NCBI GenBank assembly: GCA_947650285.1
Contig: CANTFL010000073.1
Span: 285,753-349,752, forward strand
Length of the DNA stretch: 64,000 bases
Reading direction: 5' to 3'
From: Hyaloperonospora brassicae
Taxonomy: Eukaryota > Oomycota > Peronosporomycetes > Peronosporales > Peronosporaceae
Made by a program: the position numbers and the translations under genes. Shown here in pieces: positions 32,938-41,914 of this stretch (position 1 is its first letter; the number at the start of each line of letters is the position of its first letter). The notes under the pieces were generated by a model. It was not told where the DNA came from, did no database searches, and saw only the letters and a list, made by a program, of their open reading frames with translations.

Positions 32938-35340
32938 GGATTTGATTGAATTCAGGGATGTGTTTCCTGAATCCGTACCTTGCGAGTTGCCTAAGGACAA
33001 AGGCACTCGACACGAGATCGAGCTCAAACCGGGCTCGAAATACTGTGTCATGAAGCAGTGGCCACTGCCTCGTGAACAAGTGATAGCGATCGACAAGTTC
33101 TTTGCCGATCGCTTAGCAGCGGGCCATGTGAGGGAATCAACATCCCCTCACAGCTCTCCGACCTTCTGTGTGCGAAAGGCCACAGGAGGGTGGCGGATAG
33201 TGCACGCATTCAACAAATTGAATGCTGCAACGGTACCGGCTCAGACGCCGATACCGAGGAAGGACGTAATCATAGATGGTATGTCTAAGAGTACCATCTT
33301 TTCGTCCATGGATCTGATGGATGGATTCTATCAGATCCTGATGCGTGAACGGGACGTCCCGTTCACGGCAGTGAGTACCCCTTGCGGGATGCTGTGGGAG
33401 TGGCTAGTGATGCCACAGGGGCTGAGCAATGCCCCTGCAACATCCAACAGATGTGTCACAAATCTGTTGAGACCGGTGCGAGACTTCGCACCGAGTTACT
33501 TCGACGATGTGTTCGTCCATAGCCGGGCTATGGACGGAAAGACGGACGTGGAAGTTCACAGAACTCACGTTCGTCAGGTTCTTCAACTTATGCGCAAGTA
33601 TAAGTTGTACACCAACCTCAAGAAGTGTATATTCGCGGCTAGCGAAATACCGCTTCTTGGGTGCATCGTGGGTAAACACGGCGTACGCCCTGATCCCGAA
33701 AAGATCAAGGCGATCACCGACTGGCCAGTGCCAGTCGATGTCAAGGGACTAAGGAAGTTCCTTGGTCTAGCGGCGTGCTTGCACAAGTACTCGCGCAACT
33801 ACGCCGAGATGACTGTTCATCTTTCTTGATTGCTCAAGAAAAATGTCAAGTGGTCATGGAACGCTGAGTGCCAGCGTTACTTTGAAGGTATCAAGCAAAG
33901 CTTGATGCAATCGCCGATCTTGGCGATTGCAGATCAGGACAGACCATTTCATGTGGTCTGTGACGCCAGCGATTTTGCAATCGGCTGAGCGTTAATGCAG
34001 TTCGATGCAGATGGCGCGGAGCGCGTCATCTGTTATCAGTCGCGTCAGCTGCAAGCAGCTGAGCGTAATTACCCAGTTCATGACAAGGAACTCCTTGCCA
34101 TGAAATACGCACTGGCTAAGTTTCGCGTCTATCTCCTGGAAGATAGACCGTTTGTTGTCTACACGGACCATGCGTCACTACGCACGGCCGTAAACAGCCC
34201 ACACCTCTCGCAAAGAATGGCGAGGTGGCTGTCTTTCTTCGCGGAGTATAACTTCTCCGTGGAGTATAAACCGGGACGACTCAATGTCGTCGCGGATGCT
34301 CTTTCGCGCCGGCCCGATTTCGAGCCGGACGCACAATCCAACAGTGAGGATAAGCCCACTGTTGCGACACTGTCAGTCAGTGTCCCGTCGTCAAGTCTAC
34401 TTGACGACGTACGAAAGGCATACGCGGAAGATAAGGATCTTCTGCGATTGATGGATCATCTGGTGAATCCATCTAGTAAATCCATGAGGGATTTACCGGC
34501 TTTGTACCGATCCTCATCGGATCGGTATAGTACACGCAACGGATTGCTTTACTATACAGCTGTTGCCGACGACACGCCTCGTGTCGTCGTACCCGCTCAT
34601 CATGATTTGCGATTGCGCATCATGTATGAGTGTCACGATGCCCCAACAAGCGGCCATCGTGGTAGAGAAAAGACTTATCTCACGGTAAGTCGCGACTTTT
34701 ACTGGCCCCGCCAGTATCAGTTTGTTCGCAAGTACATCCGTGCTTGCGAAGTTTGTCAACGGGTGAAGCCTAGTCCTTCATCCCGTGCGCCATTGCAGCC
34801 TCTGCCTGTTCCGACAGAGTGCTGGCAGTCCGTTTCAAATGACTTCGTCTTCGGGAAACCCGAAGACGCTCACAAGAATAATGGTATTCTTGTGTTTGTG
34901 GACCGATTCAGCAAGATAGTCCATCTTGCTGCAGTCCCTGAGTCAATCAAGGCTCAAGGTTGTGCTCGTGTCTTTCTAGACACGGTCTTTAGACTCCACG
35001 GGTTACCCCGTGAACTCGTATCCGACCGTGACCCTCGGTTCACGGCGGAATTTTGGCAAACCGTGTTCCGTACTCTCGGAACACGATTGAAGATGTCCAC
35101 TTCTGACCATCCAGAAACAGATGGTCAGACGGAACGTGCGAACCGTGTCCTCGAAGAGATCCTTCAAGGATTTGTCCACTCGTTTCCGAGTTGGAGCGAA
35201 TTCCTACCCATGGTGGAATTCGCCATCAATAATTTGGTGCATGCTTCAGCACAGCACACACCGTTTTACGTGAATGGCCTACGCCATCCACGAGTGCCCA
35301 CCCTTATAGAGTGTGACTCTTGGATAAGGGGGGAGGGACT
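32813..35340 (+). pseudogene. RT, RNase H and integrase, element D (two in-frame TGA)
   Basis: RT: CELPKDKGTRHEIEL, WRIVHAFNKLNAAT, SSMDLMDGFYQILM, MPQGLSNAPATSNR, YFDDVFVHS (33495-33521). TGA at 33827-33829 replaces Cys in LSCLLKK. RNase H: DASDFAIG, then TGA at about 33986-33988 replacing Cys, ALMQ, KELLAMKYALAKF, YTDHASLRTA, NVVADALSR. Integrase: HHCC (ECHDAPTSGHRG, CEVCQRVKP), DDE in [32 protein letters not shown], and FYVNGLRHPRVP. Apart from the two TGA codons all catalytic residues are present. The frame ends in a G-run at about 35327. Confidence 0.9.
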
Positions 35341-36552
35341 CGCTCGAGCAAAAACCGTTTTGGTTCTTGCTTATCACGTGTCGACGCTAACGTCGTCACG
35401 TATGATGCCGATGTCGATCAAGTCGACATCGATGAAGAAGATCATCTCAATAATAGCGAAGACGCTATTATTGATTCGGATGATGATGACGATGCTGGTA
35501 TATTCATCATCGCCAACGATTATGTCAGCGAGGAAGAAGACAACCTCGCTGAAGAAGAGAACAATCTCTTAGCAGTGCGCACGAAGCGCACTGAAAGACA
35601 AAACAAAGAGTCAGCAGAGACCTTCCTGCTGACTCGAGAGGCGGTAGTCCGTTTTGTTCAGGACTCCATCGCAAATGCGGTGGACCGTCAGAAACGGAAC
35701 GCAGACAAGAATGGAAGAGCAAATGTTCTTTCATTTAAGGTTAATGACCTAGTACTACTGTCAACGGTAAACCTACCTGGACATGCAGTCACTAGTGTCG
35801 GCAGTAGTAAACTACTGCCGAAATACATTGGGCCATTTCGAGTGTTGCATCGCAAGGGCAATGCATACACACTCGAACTGCCACGTAGGATGCGCACGCA
35901 TCCTACGTTTTACGTGGGGAGGCTTAGGTCGTACTGTCAGTACGAGCCTTCTTCTTCCGATGAAGATAGCCCCCACGTTCAAGAACATCCATCAAGTTCT
36001 TGCGTTCGCGCTCCAGACGATCCGTCTGGTCGCGCAGATATGATACCTCGGTATTCAACCGAGATATCTCCCCGCGAGCTGTCGCCAGCTCGCCGAATAG
36101 GGAGCAGACATCCCGCTCGACCTGAAGCTGCGCCGTGGCATAATCGGCGCGATCCCTCGCCCGATCAGCCTCGTGACCCTTGCGGTTCTTCCGCACGGTG
36201 TCGGTCAAAGCGTAGCGTCGGTCGCGCTCGTGCTTCAAGTCATCGCGCAATTCATCGATTGCGCGATCCATCTCGTAAGGGTCGAGATGGTGGGCCTGGG
36301 GTTCTGGAGGAGGTCTTTCCTCCTCCACCACATCCTTTGGTGGATGCTCACGGTGATCAACGCTTTCTAGTGGAGCGTATCTTGAATCACCGTGACGATT
36401 CAGGATCAAGGACGAGCTACCTCGTCCAGTGGCGGGGGTATCCACCCTCTTGGAACAGCTGGGAGCCCCGCTCTCAGCTGTTAATGGATGTTGAAGGTCT
36501 CGTCCACCAGTATGACGAGACCCATCCGATGAGTCCTGTGGCCCATCGGTAA
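35320..36552 (+). CDS. Pol C-terminus of element D: acidic insert, GPF module, chromodomain
   Basis: Frame +1 to the integrase frame because a run of seven G (as in A) is six here. It encodes an Asp/Glu-rich insert (about 35390-35570), a basic/helical stretch (TKRTERQNKESAETFLLTRE), GPY/F-like KYIGPFRVLHRKGNAYTLELP (35820-35882), an R/P/S-rich linker, and a chromodomain about 36357-36520 (QRFLVERILNH, SYLVQWRGYPPSWNSWEP). The stop is at 36550-36552. From 35924 on it overlaps the antisense gene; the compositionally odd linker lies opposite its coiled coil. Confidence 0.88.
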   Translation: MDKGGGTRSSKNRFGSCLSRVDANVVTYDADVDQVDIDEEDHLNNSEDAIIDSDDDDDAGIFIIANDYVSEEEDNLAEEENNLLAVRTKRTERQNKESAETFLLTREAVVRFVQDSIANAVDRQKRNADKNGRANVLSFKVNDLVLLSTVNLPGHAVTSVGSSKLLPKYIGPFRVLHRKGNAYTLELPRRMRTHPTFYVGRLRSYCQYEPSSSDEDSPHVQEHPSSSCVRAPDDPSGRADMIPRYSTEISPRELSPARRIGSRHPARPEAAPWHNRRDPSPDQPRDPCGSSARCRSKRSVGRARASSHRAIHRLRDPSRKGRDGGPGVLEEVFPPPPHPLVDAHGDQRFLVERILNHRDDSGSRTSYLVQWRGYPPSWNSWEPRSQLLMDVEGLVHQYDETHPMSPVAHR

Positions 36553-37531
36553 ACACGCGCCCTAGGCGCTTGTAGACGGATTGCAAGTTTGCAATCGCGT
36601 CACGCATCTCGTCCGAGAGATGTGCCCTTCCCCAGGGCGAATTTAGGGAGTACACATCCCTATGTGCACGCTGCGAGTTGTCAACACAACTCGCACAAGG
36701 GTCTCCCCATGTGAGGCAAGGAATGCCTGCCTCACTAGATAAACAATGCAACCGGTACCTAGCACCGGTTGGCGTTCGCCGTTCGAACCTGAGGCGTGTT
36801 GCCTCAAGTTTCTTGAGCCACCCTTCTCGTCCAAAATTCTTTACGTTTTGGACGAACGCGTTCCACGCAGCCAAAAGCGATGCTTTGTCACGCTTTTGAT
36901 TGCTGTTGTACCATCGATGTCTAAGAAAGACATCGAGATAAAAGTCTTCTTCAGCGCGAAAGTTACTCGCGCTGGAACTCAAGCCGTGAAGCTCGGTTGC
37001 ATCGAATAAGGGTATTCGATGGTGTTGGCCTGTCTCGTGAGACAGGCTATTGATAAGTTGTTCGGGCAAACGCCACGGCTTCAACTCATCACGCTTCACA
37101 GTGGTACCCTTGTCGGAACCACGGCTTCCAGATTGACGACGGCTCGCGCCATCGTCATCACGCTCGTGCGTAGACGCACGAGCCGGCGGTGGTGAAGAAT
37201 AGAACTCACCACCCTGATCATCATCATCATCACTGCCGAACAGACTGTGATGCAAATCACGAGTCCGTTCGTTCGGCAGTGGTCTTGGCGAATACTAAGG
37301 CGTCGCTGGTGAGCGAGACGCCTCTGGAGCATTGCCCGAGTCAGACACGTCTGACTCGCCAGAGTAGATGACCTCCACATCGGGGTCATCGTGCGCACGC
37401 GGCGTGATACCGCGTGCACCTGCAGCACCTGTTGCTGCAGGCGAAGAAGGGGCGGCAGACGACGAAGCGTCTGCCGCAGAGGCTTGCACAGCACCAGGCT
37501 GTGTGGGTCTTGAGTCACCTCGCATAGACAT
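35924..37531 (-). CDS. Antisense gene (aORF) of element D, one TAG
   Basis: A minus-strand frame of 535 codons from ATG 37531, 130 bp inside the 3' LTR, interrupted only by TAG at 37297-37295 (F has a sense codon). Order: Ala/Ser-rich acidic start (DDPDVEVIYSGESD), motif RDLHHSLFGSDDDDD, a K/R/S-rich stretch, a central domain (KRDELKPWRLPEQLINSLSH, IPLFDATELHGLSSSASNF, RHRWYNSNQKRDKASLLAAW), C-x6-C-x2-C (PCLTWGDPCASCVDNSQRAH), a P/E-rich hinge, and a long C-terminal coiled coil (ERDRRYALTDTVRKNRKG, YATAQLQVERDVCSLFGEL, TDRLERERKNLMDVLERG) with a basic tail. Homologues occur in B and F. Function unknown; a regulator or particle component made from an antisense promoter in the 3' LTR is inference. 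Confidence 0.75.
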
Positions 37532-37649
37532 GTTAACTATGCGAGGTCAAGCGGAAAGTGAATGGAACGGACCCAACAAGTGCTCCCTGTCCCAATGGTG
37601 GCCAACGGGTGGCCTCCATATTTCGATAGTCACACGGTGACTATCAGTT

Positions 37650-37661
37650 AAGGGGGGGTGA
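37650..37661 (+). other. Polypurine tract of element D
   Basis: AAGGGGGGGTGA immediately before the 3' LTR. The TGA trinucleotide between the G-run and the LTR is also present in B and F. Confidence 0.75.
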
Positions 37662-38051
37662 TGTAACGGGGCAGCCCGTTACATGAAATTGTCACTTTAA
37701 GGAAAGTGACAATAAAGAATATAAAGATGGATATTCTTTAAACAATATCACCAAAGTGGTGATATTGAAGGGTCGACCAAAGGGTCTGTTCATTGGTTGA
37801 TATCGTGATGATATCAACCCACCAATCGCCGCAAGACGCGCGCAATGAGTGGTGACGAGACGTCACCATACATGCAGTTATATTAGTATAATTGAATTAA
37901 GTCAAACGAAGAGACAGTAGTTTAAAGACTTAATTTATTAATATAACAGTTCTACTTTTACCCTACCTACGCTTCCTCGCTTGCCACGTGTACGTCCGTC
38001 GGGGCACCCAAATCCCTTGCGTTAAGTTACGCAAGGGTGTGCCCCGTTACA
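37662..38051 (+). repeat. 3' LTR of element D
   Basis: 390 bp, near-identical to the 5' LTR with scattered substitutions and two or three 1-bp indels, concentrated at positions equivalent to 30290-30360. Confidence 0.95.
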
Positions 38052-38214
38052 GTTTTACGGTGCAAAGCTGCAGTTTAAGCTGACGCTATTGCTGGAAAAG
38101 GTGGTTCGGGACAAGAAGGACCGCGAGGTGGAAGACTCGTACTCGTCGGCACCCATATTAGGCCTCGTGCAGGCCATGCACGATCAGCTCTACACGCACA
38201 TCTTCAATGTCTGA
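38052..38214 (+). pseudogene. Host gene, 3' part, split by element D
   Basis: Directly after the 3' LTR an open frame (FYGAKLQFKLTLLLEKVV, DREVEDSYSSAPILGLV, ending MHDQLYTHIFNV) runs to TGA 38212-38214. Dropping the element and one copy of the duplicated target joins it in frame with the RPF codons before 30067. Together they form an unidentified, probably helical protein. Confidence 0.6.
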
Positions 38215-39740
38215 GGTGAATCATAGGGAAGTAGATTCGATGCTGGCGATGCCAAGTGCTGCATGCCCTCAGCACTGCCACGCTGCACAAACACGCGTAG
38301 AACCACATACCTCCGATCCCGGTGCCAGTGCCTTTTTAATCGGCCACCGGTGGTCGGATAGAAAGCTTGCTGGAGAGAGCAACAGCGTCAAGTGGCCTGA
38401 AGACCAGACGCAAAGGTGGCCGCCGACCCGTTGACCACAGTGCGCAGGACGACGAGTACACGGTAAAATGAACGAGGAGCACGTCTGAGACGAGGACGGC
38501 ACAGACAGTGAAGAAACGAACGAGAACGAACGAGGATGTGTCCGTTTTCCCAGCAGTTGTACTAGCGGTGGGCTACTCACTTGGTTCAGCCAACGTCGCA
38601 GACGTGGCCGACGGAAGCTGGAAGAAGGACGATAGAGGGACGACAGAAGGACGACAGGAGGACTGGTAGACGCTTGCGCTCGTGTAGATCGTGTTCTTGC
38701 AGGCAGCCCGAGGCGATTGGCGTCGAGGGTTGAGATCGGAATGAGCTCCTAGAGCTTCCACTTTGTTGAAGTGGCCCTTGCAGGCCTTTCATCGGGTGAG
38801 AGCTGAAGCCATCCGGATAGAGCTGTCCACACTGTGACAAGGCGACGAAGCAGAAGCGACGGAAAACGGCAGCAATCGACCGGTGCGTGAATGCCTCCGA
38901 GTCCACGCAGTGTTGAAAGGCCCGAAGGCGAGCAGCAACGAGGTGGCGAGCACATGGCTACACGCACGATCACGCACCCGCGCGGCCCCGAGGACGAGAC
39001 GCTATGGGACGAGGGACGTCATCTGTTGCGCATGGACCCGTGTCTCATGATGGAGTCGCAAGACGTGGCAGTAGCGTCTTTGAGGTCTTCACAGAAGCAC
39101 CGACGACATCAGCAGCGCACGGCGAGCGGCCGCTTGTGTCCGCGCACGAAGAGCACGGGGTACAAGAAGGGACCACGTGCGGTGGACTGGAAGCGGCAAG
39201 GGACGGCACGACAGGATGCGTCGCGGTACGACGAGAAGGTTGAGGTGTCGGGGCCGGAGGATGATGTGTCGGGGCCGGAGGATGATGTGTCGCGGTTGTA
39301 GGCAACGGGTCGGCCCTGTGGAGACAGCGAGCCACGCTTTGCGTGCCTCGATGTGCACGTCGAGCAGATGCTTTCATCTACAGTACAATCGAGAATGGGT
39401 CACTTTCGACAAATGCTCGTACACGACGGCAAGGACGAATCTCCGAGAATTGACTCAATTCGCCTTTGCCGCGGCAGTGACGCGCGCTTGCACGACCTAT
39501 TTTCCGCGCCAGCGATGCGATGTCTACTCCATCCGTCGAGTGTGCAAGTTGAAGGGAGACGAATGCCTGTGAAGGTCGAAGCTGCGACACGCTGTACCAT
39601 GGCCTCAATGTACGAGGCTTCAGTTACAAGCAGAATCGATAAAAGTGCAGGCGAAGACAACATGCCAAGACCATGTACTCTATTGTATGAACCAGCACAA
39701 CAAAGAACAGCAAAAGTCATTCACGTCTTGTGGTCACTAG
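38215..39740. other. GC-rich host DNA, no confident gene
   Basis: Open frames occur on both strands (for example plus 38891-39301, 39177-39572 and 39353-39748), as expected from GC-rich DNA. None has a convincing domain or start context. Plus 39177-39572 (YNREWVTFDKCSYTTARTNL) or 39353-39748 might be exon remnants. A tandem repeat lies at 39245-39292. Confidence 0.4.
39245..39292 (+). repeat. 21-bp tandem repeat
   Basis: Two identical copies of a GTGTCGGGGCCGGAGGATGA-type unit plus a 6-bp partial third; in one plus frame it encodes VSGPEDD twice. Confidence 0.85.
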
Positions 39741-39749
39741 CACGCTAGC

Positions 39750-39949
39750 CTACTGGTTCTTCTCAGGAGCTCCTTCCGGCTTGTCAAAGTACTCGCTGTC
39801 GTCTGCTCTAATGGCGTCTTGGGTGGATCCTTCGTGAGAACGAATGGTAGAATTGTCCGATCCCAACCGAAGCATGCACAGGTCTTCAGCAGTTGTAGTA
39901 TCCTTGAAGAACATGCCGAACTGCTCCTCGTCGACGAGTTCAATCCCAC
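39750..39949 (-). other. Open frame continuing the effector gene after its stop
   Basis: Immediately after TAA 39952-39950 another minus frame is open for about 65 codons to TAG 39752-39750, acidic and protein-like (SGIELVDEEQFGMFFKD, DAIRADDSEYFDKPEGAPEK). A GTAAGT lies at the junction. Either a frameshift truncated a longer protein, or there is an intron, or this is chance. Confidence 0.35.
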
Positions 39950-40465
39950 TTACTGATGATAGAGTTCAGCGTCAAGATTGGAAACGACTTTACCGTTTTT
40001 ATCAAATATGACCGTCAAACGGCTTGTGGGAGATTCCAGCTCTACTGCGTAAAGCGGGGAAGTGTATCCAAACTTCACTAAATCCTTAAATTCTCTAGCA
40101 TGTTTAGCACGGGCGTCGGCTTCACGAGAAATGTATCCGGAGATAGAGAGGTCCTCCAGTTGATTCCCGATGCCTTCCACCTCATTTGAGTTGTGTGTCG
40201 ACGTTAGTATGTGCTTCATGTCATGCTTGCCCAAACTTTTCGCAAAATCAAACGCGAGATCCAAGGCTCTCGATGGATCAATCATGCGCTCGTCACCCGT
40301 GTTTTTGTCCGCAGCTTCGGCTACCCGCAGTCGTTGAGATGGGGCTTTTTCGGGATCAGCAGCGTCAGGTGACGAGACCTTCGTCCCGGGCAGGTCCGCG
40401 GCGCACACCGCACTGAAGAGCAGTGCGGCACTGACGCAGAGTGCACGGAGGCAGGCGATCCGCAT
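39950..40465 (-). CDS. Secreted RXLR-like (QRLR) effector candidate
   Basis: 171 residues from ATG 40465; a further upstream in-frame ATG at 40534 would put 23 residues before the signal peptide, so 40465 is preferred. Signal peptide MRIACLRALCVSAALLFSAV with cleavage likely after AVCA (about residue 22). Then SSPDAADPEKAPSQRLRVAE (QRLR at about 43-46) and GDER about 12 residues later, a variant RXLR-dEER arrangement; QXLR variants are reported in Pseudoperonospora. The C-terminal half is helical then strand-like (SRALDLAFDFAKSLGKHDMK; SRLTVIFDKNGKVVSNL), without a clear WY motif. It would be secreted and perhaps enter host plant cells; this is by analogy. An alternative is a secreted protein of other function. 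Confidence 0.6.
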   Translation of the reverse strand: MRIACLRALCVSAALLFSAVCAADLPGTKVSSPDAADPEKAPSQRLRVAEAADKNTGDERMIDPSRALDLAFDFAKSLGKHDMKHILTSTHNSNEVEGIGNQLEDLSISGYISREADARAKHAREFKDLVKFGYTSPLYAVELESPTSRLTVIFDKNGKVVSNLDAELYHQ

Positions 40466-40992
40466 GGTAGAGCTAGGAAGGAATGGTCGACGTGGGACAG
40501 GAGCTTGTGGCGCGCAAATTGAATAATGAATCAAGCGGCGTGGCAGCGACCCAGACGAAATGCTTCGATGCAGCTGCTGCCGCAGATAGTCTGCATCACG
40601 TCAGCCGACACCACGAGGAGTCCAAACGAGACGGTCTGCGTCGCGGTTGTAGAACAGGTCGCTCACTGCCAGTCATTGTCCTGGCGACGTTTTGACCAGA
40701 CGCGTGGTCACTCATTGAAATGGTCGTTCCATCATGTTACGCCAATGTGAGTGGACATAAGTGTGAGCGCAGAAAGCCCGCGGGAAACTCCTGTCCGAAT
40801 ACTGCTTCTGTGCAGCTATGCGCATCCTTCGCTCGGGCGAGAACGCTGTAGAAAGATTTCGAGCAACTGTCTCTTATGCAAGTAGCCAGCTCCTCATTCC
40901 TTACGGAGGCCAAGTCAATATTGCCGCTCCGAATGTAGCTCTCTCACCTGTATTGTAGCCCATGATATTTGGTCTCTACATTGCGACATATA

Positions 40993-41191
40993 GATTGGTG
41001 CATTCGATGACACAGCTACTACCGACCAGCCATCACTGGCACAAAGTCGTGCGCGGCAAATGGTGTCACACACGCTGGATGTTTTTGTGGAACTCGACCC
41101 AACCCAGGATCAGCGATTCCTCGAGTCGTTGCTGTCCAGGAATCTGGTGCGGCGTCAGACGGCGACGATTTGCGCTGAAACTGTCCAGTGA
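40993..41191 (+). CDS. Probable terminal exon of an unidentified host gene
   Basis: The frame GAFDDTATTDQPSLAQSRAR, then VSHTLDVFVELDPTQDQRFL and SLLSRNLVRRQTATICAETV ends at TGA 41189-41191. It is preceded by CGACATATAG, a plausible 3' splice site, and the upstream frame closes with TAG there. Composition is that of ordinary soluble protein. The family is unknown and I found no convincing upstream exon. Confidence 0.4.
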
Positions 41192-41914
41192 GAGAGGATG
41201 GATGGTCGATGGGGCGTCAACGAAGCAGCGAGAGAGAAGCAGACGTGTCTATGTAACCTTTTACTGGCTGCAGGATATCTGACATGGGTTTGGCCTGGTT
41301 TGCAACACCGGTAGCCCGTTCGAATCTGGTGGTTGTCCGGCACTGGGCACCGTTGACGACGGCTCTCTTGGTTGCCTACGTAGTTGTCGCAGACGTAGCA
41401 GCAGGCGTAGGGCGTCATTGAAGAGGGTGACGACGTCTGAAATGTCATGATCCACTTAAGTAACATCGGTGTCGAATGACCTGCTGGTATAAGTTGACTA
41501 CCACATGGTGTGACAAACTCGAAGGTGGATGTCAAACAACCCAAAGCATTGCGTCAGACGTATACTTTGCACCCACGCATGTATCTCTCTGCACCCTGAA
41601 GGCGACGACGCTCGTACTCGACGCACCACATATCTTACTGGTCAACAAATCCTTCGGGTATCACCTCATCTCCTGATGAACGACTCCGTTTCTCTGCATC
41701 CGTAGTGTCGTTGTGCCGACAGAGCACAACTATATGATCGAATGTGGTCCCATTGAGAGACATGCGCCCCTGTGGTATTGCCAACCGTAAGAGGGTAAGC
41801 TTGTGGCAGAACGTTGAGATCCAAGTACAGTGTCAAATACGAAAATTATCTTGGCAGATGATGGTGTAAAAACTGCGGCAAAATGCGATTAGTTGTCACG
41901 ACAATTTTGTCTCA
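41192..41914. other. No supported gene
   Basis: Mixed-composition DNA with short ORFs only. The minus ORF at 41155-41544 is Cys- and Pro-rich without recognisable domains and is antisense to the exon at 40993. Confidence 0.4.

Larger units (their letters stand above)
30068..38051 (+). mobile_element. Element D: full-length Ty3/gypsy chromovirus (family 1)
   Basis: 7984 bp with LTRs 30068-30459 and 37662-38051. Target-site duplication is imperfect: GTTTG (30063-30067) against GTTTT (38052-38056). Order: PBS, gag, -1 signal, protease, linker, RT, RNase H, integrase, acidic insert, GPF module, chromodomain, antisense gene, PPT. Defects: 1-nt loss near 32040, 1-nt gain near 32892, TGA at about 33827 and 33987, and loss of one G in a run at about 35327. 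Otherwise close to intact. LTRs differ at roughly a dozen sites by eye. Confidence 0.96.

Noticed and set aside
33986..33988. TGA as selenocysteine
   Set aside because: No SECIS-like element identified, and other nonsense codons and frameshifts in the same copies point to decay; kept only as a pattern to check.
30068..38051. Hairpins as CRISPR or tandem repeat array
   Set aside because: Each stem has a different sequence, there is no repeated unit, and the DNA codes for retrotransposon proteins.
30068..38051. Hairpins as tRNA or other RNA genes
   Set aside because: Stems are isolated simple hairpins inside ORFs and LTRs; no cloverleaf or conserved RNA motif.
38215..39740. Overlapping ORFs on both strands as host genes
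   Set aside because: GC-rich DNA yields long chance frames; repeats and biased composition (Arg/Pro/Ser), with no domain or start evidence on either strand.
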